From: Lucifuga dentata
Taxonomy: Eukaryota; Chordata; Actinopteri; Ophidiiformes; Bythitidae
Length of the DNA: 64,000 bases
Direction: 5' to 3'
Assembly: GCA_014773175.1 (NCBI GenBank)
Contig: VXCM01002524.1
Coordinates: 84,351 to 148,350, forward strand
Below, piece by piece: positions 54,301-64,000 of the stretch (position 1 is its first letter; every line of letters begins with the position of its first letter). The notes beneath the pieces were generated by a model, which did not search any database, had not been told where the DNA came from, and worked only from the letters and a program-made list of their open reading frames with translations. The position numbers were made by a program, and so were the translations under genes.

Positions 54301-55185
54301 GGGGGAACGCGAGGAGGAGAATGACCAAGGATAGAGGAGAACGGTGGCAAAGAGGTAACGGGGGGTAACTGGGGGGCTACACCTGAACAGATAGAAGGAT
54401 AAAGTGAGAAAGAGGGCTGTAGGGATGGTTTCCCTCATCCTGGGCAGTGAGAGAGGGAGAGAGAGGGAGAGAGATTCCAGCTCAGTTACACAGCAGAGTG
54501 GCTCATGCCCTCAGTCAGTCNCCCCCCCCCCCCACTGACTCAGCCCATCCTCACCAATTAGTGTCGATCTATTTTCATCCTATAGCCATAGACTGAATCT
54601 GTAGGGCATCATTCCATGACTTCTCAGACCACATGTGATTCCAATGCTGGATTCCAATGTTAAGTAGAAAAATGTTCCCCGCTGGGGTCGTTACAGTGGA
54701 ATCACTGTTAACTACAGCGGCAGACGATGACAGTAGACACGGAAACATCACCATGGTAATTTGGCGGGACATAATTCAGTATTGAAGGATGCGGTAGCAT
54801 TTTAGCATTTTGCACAGACTCAGCAGTGACGGAATTTTCAGTCATCCTCTCGTTTTAAAAAAATAGAACATTCAGTTTTCTATCTACAGCATATCATCAA
54901 CAGGTGGTTGTAGACACCGGCTCTCCTAAATGCTTTTCCTGCTACGTGCAGGAAATAGAAAAACCCTGGGCTAAATCATACTGCAAGGAGAATATTTGAT
55001 GTTATTTTGTGCAACTGACTTTTTTTAGGCACATTTCTCAGGAAAAACTAAGATACCTCAAGCAGTGAGCCACAGATACTTAAATTAGGTGATTATTCTT
55101 TGATAGGGCGTTTGTCTCAGTCATTTTGGAGCAAGAGCAAAGAGCTGAGTGGACTGACTGTGTCCAAATTTTGTCTTTCAGGTAA
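33553..55185 (+). CDS. pds5a: PDS5A, cohesin-associated regulator
   Basis: HEAT-repeat protein that binds cohesin in the nucleus and works with WAPL and sororin in sister-chromatid cohesion. Coding exons: 33553-33666, 39167-39370, 39832-39918, 40167-40264, 40673-40799, 41484-41564, 41685-41825, 41949-42064, 42218-42312, 42477-42622, 43094-43245, 43453-43566, 44098-44179, 44285-44333, 44503-44642, 45548-45663, 46070-46175, 46893-47053, 47380-47503, 47703-47861, 48040-48108, 48327-48463, 49229-49352, 49698-49902, 50099-50213, 50422-50554, 52155-52274, 52560-52622, 53597-53742, 53843-53924, 54023-54288, then 55182-55185. The product is 1291 residues (human 1337). It starts [20 protein letters not shown] and ends RQIDLQR, and the HEAT region follows human PDS5A closely. 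The tail is shorter and more divergent, with an AT-hook KRRGRPP (1221-1227) and a Gly-rich GRGRKR stretch. The exon at 52155 ends in a GC donor. Intron 1 is 5.5 kb. Confidence 0.97.
34814..35278. mobile_element. AGGACCATAC-family element, copy 3 (pds5a intron 1)
   Basis: The left end is TTAAAGGACAATTTTACATA with TTGAGCCTAATATATTC. The right end is GAATATATTCGGCTCAAAC, then CGATATGGTCCTTTAG. At 465 bp it is the shortest long copy. Its internal sequence runs opposite to copy 2. The ends are imperfect inverted repeats. Confidence 0.75.
38560..38770. repeat. abundant percomorph interspersed repeat, pds5a intron 1
   Basis: The series TATTTGCTGGTTCTAGCTTC, TCTGCTTTATCATTGTAAAA, a T-run, then CCGTTTTTCAGACAAATAAG matches other copies at about 40842-41215 and 61540-62130. 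I recall the family as very common in percomorph fish. Confidence 0.6.
40842..41215. repeat. abundant percomorph interspersed repeat, pds5a intron 5
   Basis: The stretch contains CTTTTCTCTGTTTCATGTCA, then AACTGTTCTGACAAACAAGT and CCATTTTATAGATTGATAAT, in the same order as the copies in pds5a intron 1 and ube2k intron 1. Confidence 0.65.
41838..41880. repeat. TC microsatellite, pds5a intron 7
   Basis: A run of about 21 TC units starts 13 bases after the exon 7 donor. The reading frame that crosses it (exon 6, intron, exon 7 and beyond) is not a real protein. Confidence 0.97.
42336..42371. repeat. GT microsatellite near a pds5a donor
   Basis: About 18 GT units lie about 20 bases after the exon 9 donor, which is itself GTGTGTGTGT. 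They lie in intron 9. Confidence 0.97.
44727..45279. mobile_element. AGGACCATAC-family element, copy 4 (pds5a intron 15)
   Basis: The left end is TTAAAGGAGCATGCTGGGGA with TTTGAGCCCAGTAAATGCAA. The right end holds GAGCTTAAACATGC and CTGTATGGCCCTTTGA. The inner block TTGGTTTCAGTTCATTCCAG is the reverse complement of that in copy 2, so orientation is opposite. Confidence 0.75.
46275..46345. repeat. fish LINE/SINE tail-like fragment, pds5a intron 17
   Basis: The motif AACTTTATTGTCCCAGAGGG followed by AAATTTGTCTTGGACA, preceded by GATTAGATTA repeats, resembles the 3' end shared by many fish retroposons. Limits and class are uncertain. Confidence 0.5.
50897..51347. mobile_element. Tc1/mariner-type MITE, pds5a intron 26
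   Basis: The left end GGGTCCAAAAGTCTGAGACC is mirrored by GGTCTCAGACTTTTGGACAC on the right, with TA-rich flanks. No intact transposase is present. A 67-bp block of the left end (50902-50968) is repeated at 50970-51036 around the N at 50969, an assembly overlap, so the true element is shorter. Confidence 0.75.
52955..53532. mobile_element. AGGACCATAC-family element, copy 5 (pds5a intron 28)
   Basis: The left end is TTAAAGAATCAGTGATTTTG and the right end TCACTGGTATGGTCCTTTAA, with TTAA on both sides. A C-run plus A-run interrupts the left arm. The inner TTGGTTTCAGTTCATTCCAG shows the same orientation as copy 4. Confidence 0.78.
54521..54535. other. C homopolymer next to a single-N join
   Basis: N at 54521 is followed by a run of C in pds5a intron 31. 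It is an unresolved homopolymer. Confidence 0.9.
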
Positions 55186-58100
55186 AGAGGAAATTGGTGA
55201 AGGTGAGAACAAGACTGTAAAGAACGGGCCAGACTCTTCCTCATACCTTCCAACCTTACGTACACGCTCCTCAGACTCTAAAGCTTTCCTGGACACATTA
55301 TGGACCTTTCTTATACACACACACACATACACATGCACACACATGGCACTGATACCATAGAATTAAAACACCTTGTAGTCATGATTTGAAGCTCATTGTA
55401 TGTAGGTCTTACTCGCAAAAAACATGTTATTTTTTCCTTTGTGTTTATTGCTCTTTGCTTCTTTTGTGGAGCCATTTTTAAGAAAAAAACAGGATGGACA
55501 TTTTACAAACGTTTTAATCTGGTAATGATTGTTGCTTATTAAATTCCCTGGAAAAATCTTACTTTATGTCTCCTGAACTCTTCCTCTTTGTGTCTCTGTT
55601 GCACAATATTTTTATTTTCAGTTTGCTTTTATTCACCAGTAAAAACCCACGTGCGCCTTCAGTTTCTTTGTGAATTACCGTGACAGCTGAAAATTGCAAC
55701 AGATACATGAAATATGGAAACATCAAAATAAGATTTTGACATGATAGATGTACCAAGTTTGTTAGTTTATGTTTAGATTTCTAACTTCTATGCTGTAGCT
55801 TGGTAGTCGTCTTTTCACAAAGCCATATGGAAACTCCTGTTGGCTTAATTGTAAACGGGTACTGACTTTAAAACATGGAACAACCACTGATGAGTAGGCG
55901 CAAATTGTTTTGACCAAACTATCTTTAATAATTAGATACAGAAAAATTGTTTATTGAAGTCATTTCTTTTTTTTGCTAGAACAAAAATTTTGTCAAGACT
56001 TGTTTGGTCTTGGTATTTGCACCAATGAGTGACGACTTCCTTAGATGTTACTGTGAAGTGTCCTAAAGTGCAAAGCATTCACAACCAAGACAAACCCAAA
56101 ACTCTTTTTTCCACTTTTTTAATCAAAGAAACATGACACTGTCACAATAAATAACCATGCTGATACTTGCTTCCAAAGAAACAAAAAGGAAAATAAGTCT
56201 CAATCCAAATGGAGAAACTGAGATGCAACAGTCCCTTTTTATGCTTCGTCATCGTGCAATATTGTACATAGTGAGAATATCAGGAAGACAGGGACAAGAG
56301 GGCCTCTTTCCTTTTTCTTACAAAATATAGATCCAGCCATCAATGGTGTACACTAGTGATAATGAGCAGGCTCTTTATCAAGAACTGTATATTTACAAGT
56401 GAAAGAAGGTGCATTCTGTCCCTGACTAAGAACATTTTTTTGGCTGTTGCTGGAAACTGTTGGGGAGAACGTGGCCAGATTCCAGCCCCTGCACCTCGCA
56501 GCACTGTCATTTATCACAGCTTTTGTAGGGACTGAGCTGGAGAAGCAAAGAGATGAGAGTTTAAAAAGTCTTAGGTGAGGATGCATGAATACCCCACCAA
56601 CACCCAACCTATATGCTAAGCATTTCTTTACAGTCATTGTACTCAAATGTCTAGTAAACGTTGTGCAGGTCTGCCAGCTGCTTCATAGAATAGAGGAATT
56701 CCAGCCTCTAACTCGTCAGACACAAATGACAACCATAGTGGCCATCTTATTATTTGGCTGTGTAATAAAGAATGTATGGGAAATTATAAGCCAACACCTA
56801 TAAATACCTGTACCTACACTCTTGCTTTAGATTGACTACAGCTGGATTGTATGAGTGAAGAAATTTCCAGACACTGATCAGTGATTTAGTTGTAAAGCTC
56901 AAGTTTCCTCATGATTAACAGCAGGACCAATAAAGAGTGAGTTGATCCTTAATTCATGGCTGAGAATAACATGCCTGTGGTGGAAACTATCTGCTCTCAA
57001 CAGAGTAAAAAAAAAAAAAAATTACAGCCCTATAATGCCATTTGTGTCACATTTGATACATGAGTTTCTGAGACCTATACATCATCAATATGATCAGTTA
57101 TTGATCAAAACACCTATTATATCTTTTAAAAAAAAAAAAAAAAAAAAAGTTCCAGTTTAAATCCCACTGAGTTAAATAAATGTCTGATGTGTCAAATGAA
57201 ATACCAGAAAAAAATCAAACTTTTCAGAATTTCTTTTTGGGGAGTTTGTTAAAGGGTTTAATAAAGAAATAAATTGCAAAAAAAAAAAAAACTGAATTTT
57301 TGGATAATTATTTCATTGCAAAAAAAAATGAATTTTCAGGCAATTATTTCATCGGTCAGGCTTTACAGGGTTAAGTCATATGCTCATTCTTGAGTTGTCT
57401 ATTCCAGATTAATCTTTTCAGAGCAGAATGAGTTTTTCCACCAGAAAAACCTTTGGTTCCTCACTAAACTGGATGCTCTGCGTGGCAGTTGAGTTCTGCT
57501 TAAAGCAGCTCTTTCCACAGATCACAAAGTCTTACGAGATCCATGTCTTTGTGAAACAAAGGGGACGTTGAATTCAACAGACATCCCATCATCACATCAT
57601 TTGGCCAAACTAAAGGCATCATAGAACATGCAAGGACAATAAAAGACACGCAGAACATTAGGGTTGTGTTGCAGCAGAGAAGGCGGAGAGTACCTTATGA
57701 TAGACACTTGCAGGGTTTGCACTTCTTATGCCGTTACGGTCAGCACCCCCCAAGCCACAAACTTGAGGTAAAACAAAAAAGATTCAGGAGTAAATCTAAT
57801 GGACCACAAAAGCATAAGAAGGATCTTTCCAATGTAATTATTAACCAGGCATAATCCATATTTAAAATAATTTGTTTTACAATACCATTTAAGAAAAAAG
57901 TATATCCCCATTTATTTTCAAATTTACACATATTTACATACAACTTCTCTCCTGCATGTTTTGAGTGAAGGTGTCGCAGGGTCTCTCTGTTTTCAAATGA
58001 TACAGAAAAACAAGGATCTACAAACGTGTCATGACTGAAAGGACCATACCAGTACTTTTGCATGTTTGAGCCCAATAAATACCCACATACACGTTATGTT

Positions 58101-59294
58101 ACTGCCAACCATTTCTGAAACGTAAACCTGTATTTTAGTTTTCGTGTTATTTTGCCAAATTCCCTTATCTTTCAAAATCAAACGTTAAGGTGACAAAATT
58201 CAGTGCTAACTTTTACACAAGCTTGTATTAAACATGCAAATTTGCCAGTTTAAAAGCTCAAAAAAAGTCAGTATGCGGTATGCAGTATGTTTTAATTATG
58301 TTGCCTTCAGTACATGACCTTATTATACTTTTCCATTGGATTTAGCAATAAAAAAATTGTGCTTTTAGCGCAAAATCATCTAATTATCACATGCATATGG
58401 ATTTTTAAAACATACTACGGACAGCATACGGACTTTTTTTTTGAGTTTTTGCATGTAATACACTTCTTGTTCGCTGTGATGGATTACCTGTCTTGAGCCC
58501 GTTTCAAGTCTCTTCAAGTTGATTTTTATAGAATTTTATAGAATGAAATGAAACCAATGGCTGCCTGAAAGGTAGTTAAAACTATTTTAAAGTTTACGAA
58601 TCTAGTAGTGTGTTAGAAAATGGTTAGCAGTAATGTAACATGTATGGATATGCATGTATGCAAAATAACCTTTATGGTTCTTTAAGCATCAAAACTGTTC
58701 TGGAAAAATCCTTTACATTGCTCAGGCACAACATCATTCAGCCACCTCATTTTGATCCAACTAGACCTTTACAGTATTAAAAAATATAATCCAACACAAG
58801 GTCGACCTGGTTCCTGACAGAATAAATAGTGATGTACTGCAAAGGCAAAATGCAGGATTTCCTGTCGATTTTACCCTGATTGTAGAAACGGAAATTCCAC
58901 CAGATAGTGGCAGTTGTTTGATTTTTCAGCAATTTCAAGGCTCATGAATTAAAAAAAAAGTTTTGGGGCCGACATGACTAGGGGGCATGGAAGACGAGGC
59001 ATGATGAAAAAGACTTCTTGTTTGATGGGCATAGATAAAATGACATTTTTGGAAGGTCAAAGTGGCAGAAAGGCTCGAGTCACAAACGGGTGGCATAATG
59101 GGTAGGGGTGGAGACAGACAAGAGTGGTGGTATTGGCGATGGTGCTGCTGATTTTGTAGCAAACACAGTCAGAGCCCTCCCAGGAGATGGCTCAGACCGC
59201 TGTGGTGAACGGGATGTTCTGTGAAACAAAAGGCAATGGTGGAATGGCGCCGCTATGATGGAGAGAGTCTGGGGTCCTCACACCTGGCTGCTTC
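55186..59294. other. 3' flanks of the convergent genes pds5a and ube2k
   Basis: No coding exon. The left part is pds5a 3' UTR and the right part ube2k 3' UTR (minus). Candidate plus-strand signals are ATTAAA near 55540 and AATAAA near 56143. A minus-strand AATAAA lies near 57911. None is decisive. The region also holds long A-runs (about 57006 and 57128) and one transposon copy at 58036-58685. Confidence 0.5.
58036..58685. mobile_element. AGGACCATAC-family element, copy 6, with internal insertion
   Basis: The left end is AAAGGACCATACCAGTACTT followed by TGCATGTTTGAGCCCAATAA. The right end is AACCTTTATGGTTCTTTAA. It is 650 bp, longer than its relatives. The extra sequence includes the block 58352-58450 that also occurs at 32141-32243, suggesting a nested insertion. 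Orientation is as in copy 2. Confidence 0.75.
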
Positions 59295-62200
59295 TCAGTT
59301 GCTAAGGAGGAGCTCTGTGGCCGTTTCCACATCCCAGGATTTTGAAGACAAGGCCGCTATTACTGCATTCTAAACATGAAGGGAAATCCAAGAATTAAAT
59401 ATGATCTAGCTCTTGTCTTCTGTCATTTGCATAACAGGTTAATTCAAATAATCATTTGATAGAAGATAATAGGAACTGCCATTTATCTTATGACTATAAA
59501 ATGTGTTATGCATGCCCACTAGTACGTTTCAGTAAATTGTGACTTATTAAAGAAACTTACTGGCCATTTTGCATGTTTGAGCCTAATATATTCAATTTTC
59601 ATACATGTGACATTATTGACAACCATTTCCCAAAGGATAAAATCGTATTTCAGCTTTCCTGATATTTTGCAAAATCTCTTAATCTTTCAAAATCAAATAT
59701 TCAAACAATACACCCACCTTAAAAATTGATGTTTCTCCAATAGTTAGGCAGCCTTATAAAGTCACAGTCGTTTAAATTTTTCGATAAACACAGGTCTTCT
59801 TTTGGGACTATATTCCCCAGTGGAGNTCACAGTCGTTTAAATTTTTCGATAAACACAGGTCTTCTTTTGGGACTATATTCCCCAGTGGAGACGTACATTG
59901 ACTCTGCACTTTTTATTGCGCTTAAACGCTAAAATTCCGGAACTTCGAAAAAAACCTGAATACATGTGTTGTTCTTGATGATGGATTGATTACCCTATCC
60001 CAAGAGCGTTTCAAGTATCAACAAGTTGATACCAGAACGAACTGAAACCAATGGTGGTGTGAAAGGTAGGAAAAAAATTTTTAATTCACCATTCCAGTAG
60101 TATGCTTTGGGAAATGATTGTCAGCAACGTTACATGTATGAAANTTAATTCACCATTCCAGTAGTATGCTTTGGGAAATGATTGTCAGCAACGTTACATG
60201 TATGAAAAATATATTAGGCTCAAACATGCAAAATGGCCGGTATGGTCCTTTAAGAGTGAACTCTTTAACATTTGAACAGTCATTCAAACAGACTTGATGT
60301 CAAACTAAACCCACACTATCCCACAAGTTCAGCATAAATGTAGTTCTGACCTTATCAAAGCCCATGTCGCACAGTTTGTCTATTTTGCACGTGTAGTCAG
60401 GACTGGAGACGGGAGCGCCTGCGTAGACGTGAGACCAAAGCCTCGCAGTCTGTTTGAACATCTCTGGATTCTGCTTGTACTGAGAGGGTGCAGAGAAAAA
60501 GCACAGTGAGCACAACAGACACAATATTTAGCCTACAGTGAAGGTAGAAAGAGAGACTGCAATTAGATGCCTTGTCAGACCACCAGCATTACATTACTAC
60601 TACAGGCAGTGATCGCGAACCTGGTTTGCTACTACTGCATCCTGTGGATCATCTGGTTCTGCTGCAGCAAGGAGGGCCTGTAGAGACAACAGCACCGTCC
60701 GCAGGGTCATAGCAGCTGCCCTACAGTAAACAGGGACAGCACAGAGAGAAAAGCAGACTATTTTTGTGCGTGTGCATATAATGTACAACAGGGAGTACCA
60801 CTAGAATAATGGGTAACAGCACATGGTTCGGGCATAATTCTCTCACCACTGGTCTTTTAAAATGTCCAGACATATTGCTCCTGTCACAGAGCTGATATTA
60901 GGATGCCAGATCTTAGAGATGAAGCGCACCTAAGAGAGAGATTGGAGAGAATGGTATCATGAGGGAGGAAGAATTAGAACAGCGAGTAGGAAAATGTGTG
61001 TGAATCCTCTTATATCACAGGTATAATAGCTTCTAACTTTTTTCAAATTAATCAACTCATAATGTGTTCAAATAAGTGGACAAAAACTGCCACAAGTGCA
61101 TATTCTGACCTTCATTGAAGTCTATATTACTGAGGAGAAACTCAGTGGCCCTCTAAATGACATAGGGATGTTTAATTTTGCAAAGCAGTTGGGAACAGTG
61201 CACTACATACCTTTGGCGGGTTAAAAGGATATGTTTCTGGAATTTTTATTTCAAGTTGATACCTGCCACCTGAGAAAAAAAAAGGAAACCAACAAATCAA
61301 GTGACAATCTAGTCTTAAAGTAATTGTCTTGCCAAGTCATTATAGTGCAGATGTGTGAGCTTACCTTCATATGGTGTGTCTGGTGGACCTGCTATCTCGC
61401 CTCTCAGCTCTGTGAAGTTCTCATCCACCAAATCTACTTTTATCTGGTTTTTGCTTGTCTACGATGGGGAAAACAGTGATACAATTAATAATGCTGCTGC
61501 TTCAATAGTATCTCAGCTCTCAACCTGTTATTTTGATTTTGTATAGCTGAAACAGTTGGAAAAAAAATCAGTTGACAGGAAATTACTTTAATAGCTTTAA
61601 TAATCGTCTGTCATCACATAAAAAACACCAACCATTGTTTGTTCTCCAGAGATTTGCTGCTTTTCTCCGTTTCATATCACCATAAACTGAATCTCTTTGG
61701 GTTTTTTTTTTTTTTTTTTTTNTTTTTTTTTTTTTTTTTTTACTGTTGTTCAGACAACATTTTGTAGAAGTCACCTTGGGTTCTAGGAATTAGTCATGAG
61801 CATCTGTCAGTATTCATTAATGCTAAAATAAACAATGAATAAATACGTAAACTGACAGGATTGTAACTGACAATTTTAAACAACAAAGTAATCGCGTAGA
61901 CAATCAAGTAAAAAGGTCAAACACTTGTTGTCCTATCTTCTCAAAAGTGAAGCTTTGCTGTTTTTCTCTGTTTCATAACACTGCAAGGAGAATCCCACTG
62001 TGCTTGCAACAGTTTTAAGACAAAATAGGAAATTTGAAGTCATCACTTTGGCACTTTTTGACATTTTAAAGATGAAACAAAATCATCAACAAATCGATAA
62101 TGAAACCAGTCTTCAGTTGCACCCATGTTTCGTCATCTATGAAATCACACATTCTGACTTTTAAAAAAAATTGTCATTTTAACGCTAAAGTCTTGTTAGC

Positions 62201-62999
62201 TACTGAAAGTATTGCTATTGTTTTCTTTAAAGCATGGTAGTTTTGTTATGGAGCTCTACATGATGAAGCATTTAGCAGGAGTTGGAATGCTAACAGAATC
62301 AAGCTAACAGAAGTTACTATTGCATAATGAAAAGCAACTCAGATTGATGAAAGGTAACACAAAATAACAAATATTCTAAATGGTAGAAGCTCTTCCAGCC
62401 TGTCACCACCGCCCGAATAGCATTTATTAGATTTGATATGTCAATAAACGCTGTAGCATAACGCCACATGCTAACGCTAAGCTAACTGTACATAAGATGT
62501 CAAAGCCACGTAATGTGAACACTTCCAAAGTGACATTAAGTGATATGGTGACAGTACATTCACTGATATGACGCGTATGTTACTGCTCATACAGGTACTT
62601 TGTTTAGATACACCAAAGTACACTATACTTTGGTGTATCTAAACAGAAAAAGGCCTGAGTCCCCTAAGCCACAGCTGAGCCCCGGTGTTTCCTGAACACA
62701 CCCACCTGACATAACAGGAGCGGCTCGTCCCACACAGTCAAATCAGGCTAAAGCTAAAAGCTCAAGTTCTCCTGTTTGGGCCTGACCCTCTGTTACACAG
62801 GACGAGGACCGAGCTAATTGACGCTAGCAAGGTTAAACTTAGTCTGTCGTAACACTTTACATTTTAATACGGTTAACGTAAACAATTCCAAAGAACAAAC
62901 AACAACGAGATAAAGCAGTTAGGAACGATCCCGCACCTCTTCGCTTTTGAGAACTTCTTTGAACTCCCGCTTGATCCTCTGGACCGCGATGTTAGCCAT
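59295..62999 (-). CDS. ube2k: ubiquitin-conjugating enzyme E2 K
   Basis: Class II E2 that builds Lys48-linked ubiquitin chains in cytosol and nucleus (UBE2K, also HIP2 or E2-25K). Seven coding exons (minus): 62937-62999, 61365-61458, 61211-61269, 60847-60929, 60621-60720, 60351-60479, 59295-59369. They total 603 bases, 200 residues plus TGA, exactly the human length. It starts MANIAVQRIKREFKEVLKSE. The HPN motif precedes the catalytic Cys92 in GAICLDILKDQW, and PDDPQDAVVANQ follows. The C-terminal UBA domain (about 160-200) includes KLCDMGFDK and ends TATELLLSN. Differences from human, such as Asp-Tyr-Thr-Cys in the linker (SSPDYTCKIDKL), are outside the active site. It converges with pds5a. 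Three introns hold repeats or transposon copies close to exons, without harm to the splice sites. Confidence 0.98.
59547..60252. mobile_element. AGGACCATAC-family element, copy 7 (ube2k last intron)
   Basis: The left end is TTAAAGAAACTTACTGGCCA with TGCATGTTTGAGCCTAATAT. The right end is GGCCGGTATGGTCCTTTAA, with TTAA at both ends. Two assembly overlaps (64 bp around N 59826, 63 bp around N 60144) inflate it. Without them it is about 577 bp, the family's usual size. Confidence 0.8.
61540..62130. repeat. two abundant percomorph repeats in ube2k intron 1
   Basis: Two successive copies (about 61540-61800 and 61805-62130) each contain TTTGCTGYTTTTCTCYGTTT followed by CATAxCACxxxAA. The first also has a T homopolymer with N at 61722 and CAGACAACATTTTGTAGAAG. 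The second ends with AAATCGATAATGAAACC and CAGTTGCACCC. Confidence 0.65.
62601..62645. repeat. perfect 20-bp inverted repeat, 5-base loop
   Basis: TGTTTAGATACACCAAAGTA at 62601-62620 is followed by CACTA and then its exact reverse complement at 62626-62645. It lies in ube2k intron 1, about 300 bases from the first exon. Confidence 0.95.
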
Positions 63000-63929
63000 G
63001 GCTGGTTGTTGTGAGCTACACCGGGCCTCCCTCCCTCTGAGCGCTGTGTGCGAACTCTCTGCTCGGTGCTTTCTCTTATCACGGAGCCTCCGTTTGCAGA
63101 AACACAGTGCAGCTACACGGAACTCAGCCTGGAACCTTCGGTTGTTAGCGCTGTTGGTGAACAAGCGATGAGTTCCCTTTTTAAAACACGTTTTCAGGAT
63201 ATTTCTCACGTGTTAAAAAGCTCTGAAGTCAGAATTACTGTCAGACAGCTCGTCACATTAATCATCACTCATGATATGTAGAAATAAATGACCAGAACCT
63301 GCCACGTGATTCTAACCTTTAATCAAGTTCATTCACTGAGAGGGAACTGGAGGGTTATATGGAATTTTAGTGCAAAATTCTGATATGTACATACAACTTT
63401 TTGAAACATGTATTTTCATTGTTGTTTCGTGTGAATATTCATGAGGTATTTTTTCCCTAAAAATTATGTTATTGATATGGAGCCCCTTAAAGGTCATGGT
63501 TAGAGTTTTTATGCTGAAATGAATTTGCGTTTTATAGCAACTATTGTGTTCCTTTGCAGTGCTTTTCCCCTTCCTTCTGATTTATGTTTTTGCTCTGTTC
63601 TTGCCTAAAACCACATGTCTTGTGTAGATTTCCACTTCTCCCCTCTCTATCTGCACCAGATTAGCTCAATTAATTTCAGGTAGCCAATGAGACAAGTATA
63701 GAGCTTGATCAGCTACCTGAACTCTGGATGAAGAGAGCCTGATCAAGCGAAAGCAAGGAGAAATGGAAAATATATGGTGTTGTGTGTATTTACCAAGATT
63801 GAGAACCACTTGAAATGCATTTCTTAATATGTATATAATCAAACTTAAACTAATTCTAAGATTAAGAAGATTTTCTTCAAGAAAATTTTTCATTATTTTG
63901 TGTATGTGAGCAATATTTCAGACTTAGTT
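63000..63929. promoter_or_regulatory. upstream region of ube2k
   Basis: The sequence just right of the ATG (63000-63180) should hold the 5' UTR and promoter. It is more GC-rich than the rest and lacks a TATA box. The remaining stretch to 63929 shows no gene. Confidence 0.4.
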
Positions 63930-64000
63930 GTCATTGCTTCTTCTTCTTCTTTTCCTTTCGGCTTTCCCTTCAGGGGTCACCACAGCGAATCATCTGCCTC
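63930..64000. repeat. teleost interspersed repeat, cut by right edge
   Basis: A CTT-rich stretch leads into TTTCGGCTTTCCCTTCAGGG, then GTCACCACAGCGAATCATCT. I recall this series as highly repeated in percomorph genomes. Its class is not assigned here. Confidence 0.55.

Noticed and set aside
1..64000. CRISPR arrays, bacterial operons or viral insertions
   Set aside because: No regularly spaced direct repeats, no prokaryotic gene organisation and no viral protein frames were seen. The content is ordinary vertebrate nuclear DNA.

Overview
The window is vertebrate nuclear DNA from a teleost fish, most likely a percomorph. The evidence is intron-rich genes with GT-AG splice sites, many CA/GT microsatellites, and interspersed repeats of types abundant in percomorph genomes. 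Five complete protein-coding genes and one gene cut by the left edge could be rebuilt exon by exon. In every complete gene the exon phases close and the protein ends at a family-typical C-terminus.

Layout: 1-1326 (-) is a partial GIMAP/AIG1-type GTPase with a long charged coiled-coil tail. 4245-9207 (-) is chrna9, a nicotinic acetylcholine receptor alpha9 subunit (7 coding exons, 559 aa). 9208-15340 holds microsatellites, a 29-N gap and no gene I can support. 15341-15928 (-) is rhoh, a single-coding-exon atypical Rho GTPase. 20265-31553 (-) is n4bp2 (16 coding exons: CUE, P-loop kinase, DUF1771 and Smr domains). 33553-55185 (+) is pds5a, a cohesin regulator (31 coding exons plus one junction-spanning stop codon, 1291 aa). 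59295-62999 (-) is ube2k, an E2 with a UBA domain (7 exons, 200 aa).

The order and relative strands chrna9-rhoh-n4bp2-pds5a-ube2k match, as I recall it, the human 4p14 block. n4bp2 and pds5a are divergent and share an intergenic region of about 2 kb. pds5a and ube2k converge. The genes do not form one pathway; the block is an old synteny group. The GIMAP gene next to chrna9 is not part of the human block.

The most interesting non-genic signal is a dispersed family of about 580-bp elements. They have long terminal inverted repeats (outer end AGGACCATAC) and TTAA at or near both ends. Six long copies and one 78-bp palindromic mini-copy lie in the introns and gene flanks. Other findings are a probable GC-AG intron in pds5a, a pds5a stop codon that reads the same whether its last intron is spliced or retained, TG-repeat splice acceptors, and a histidine-rich loop in chrna9. 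Five assembly joins are single Ns flanked by identical 61-67 bp copies; one of them puts a false 22-residue duplication into n4bp2 exon 1. I found no new defence-like or operon-like system.
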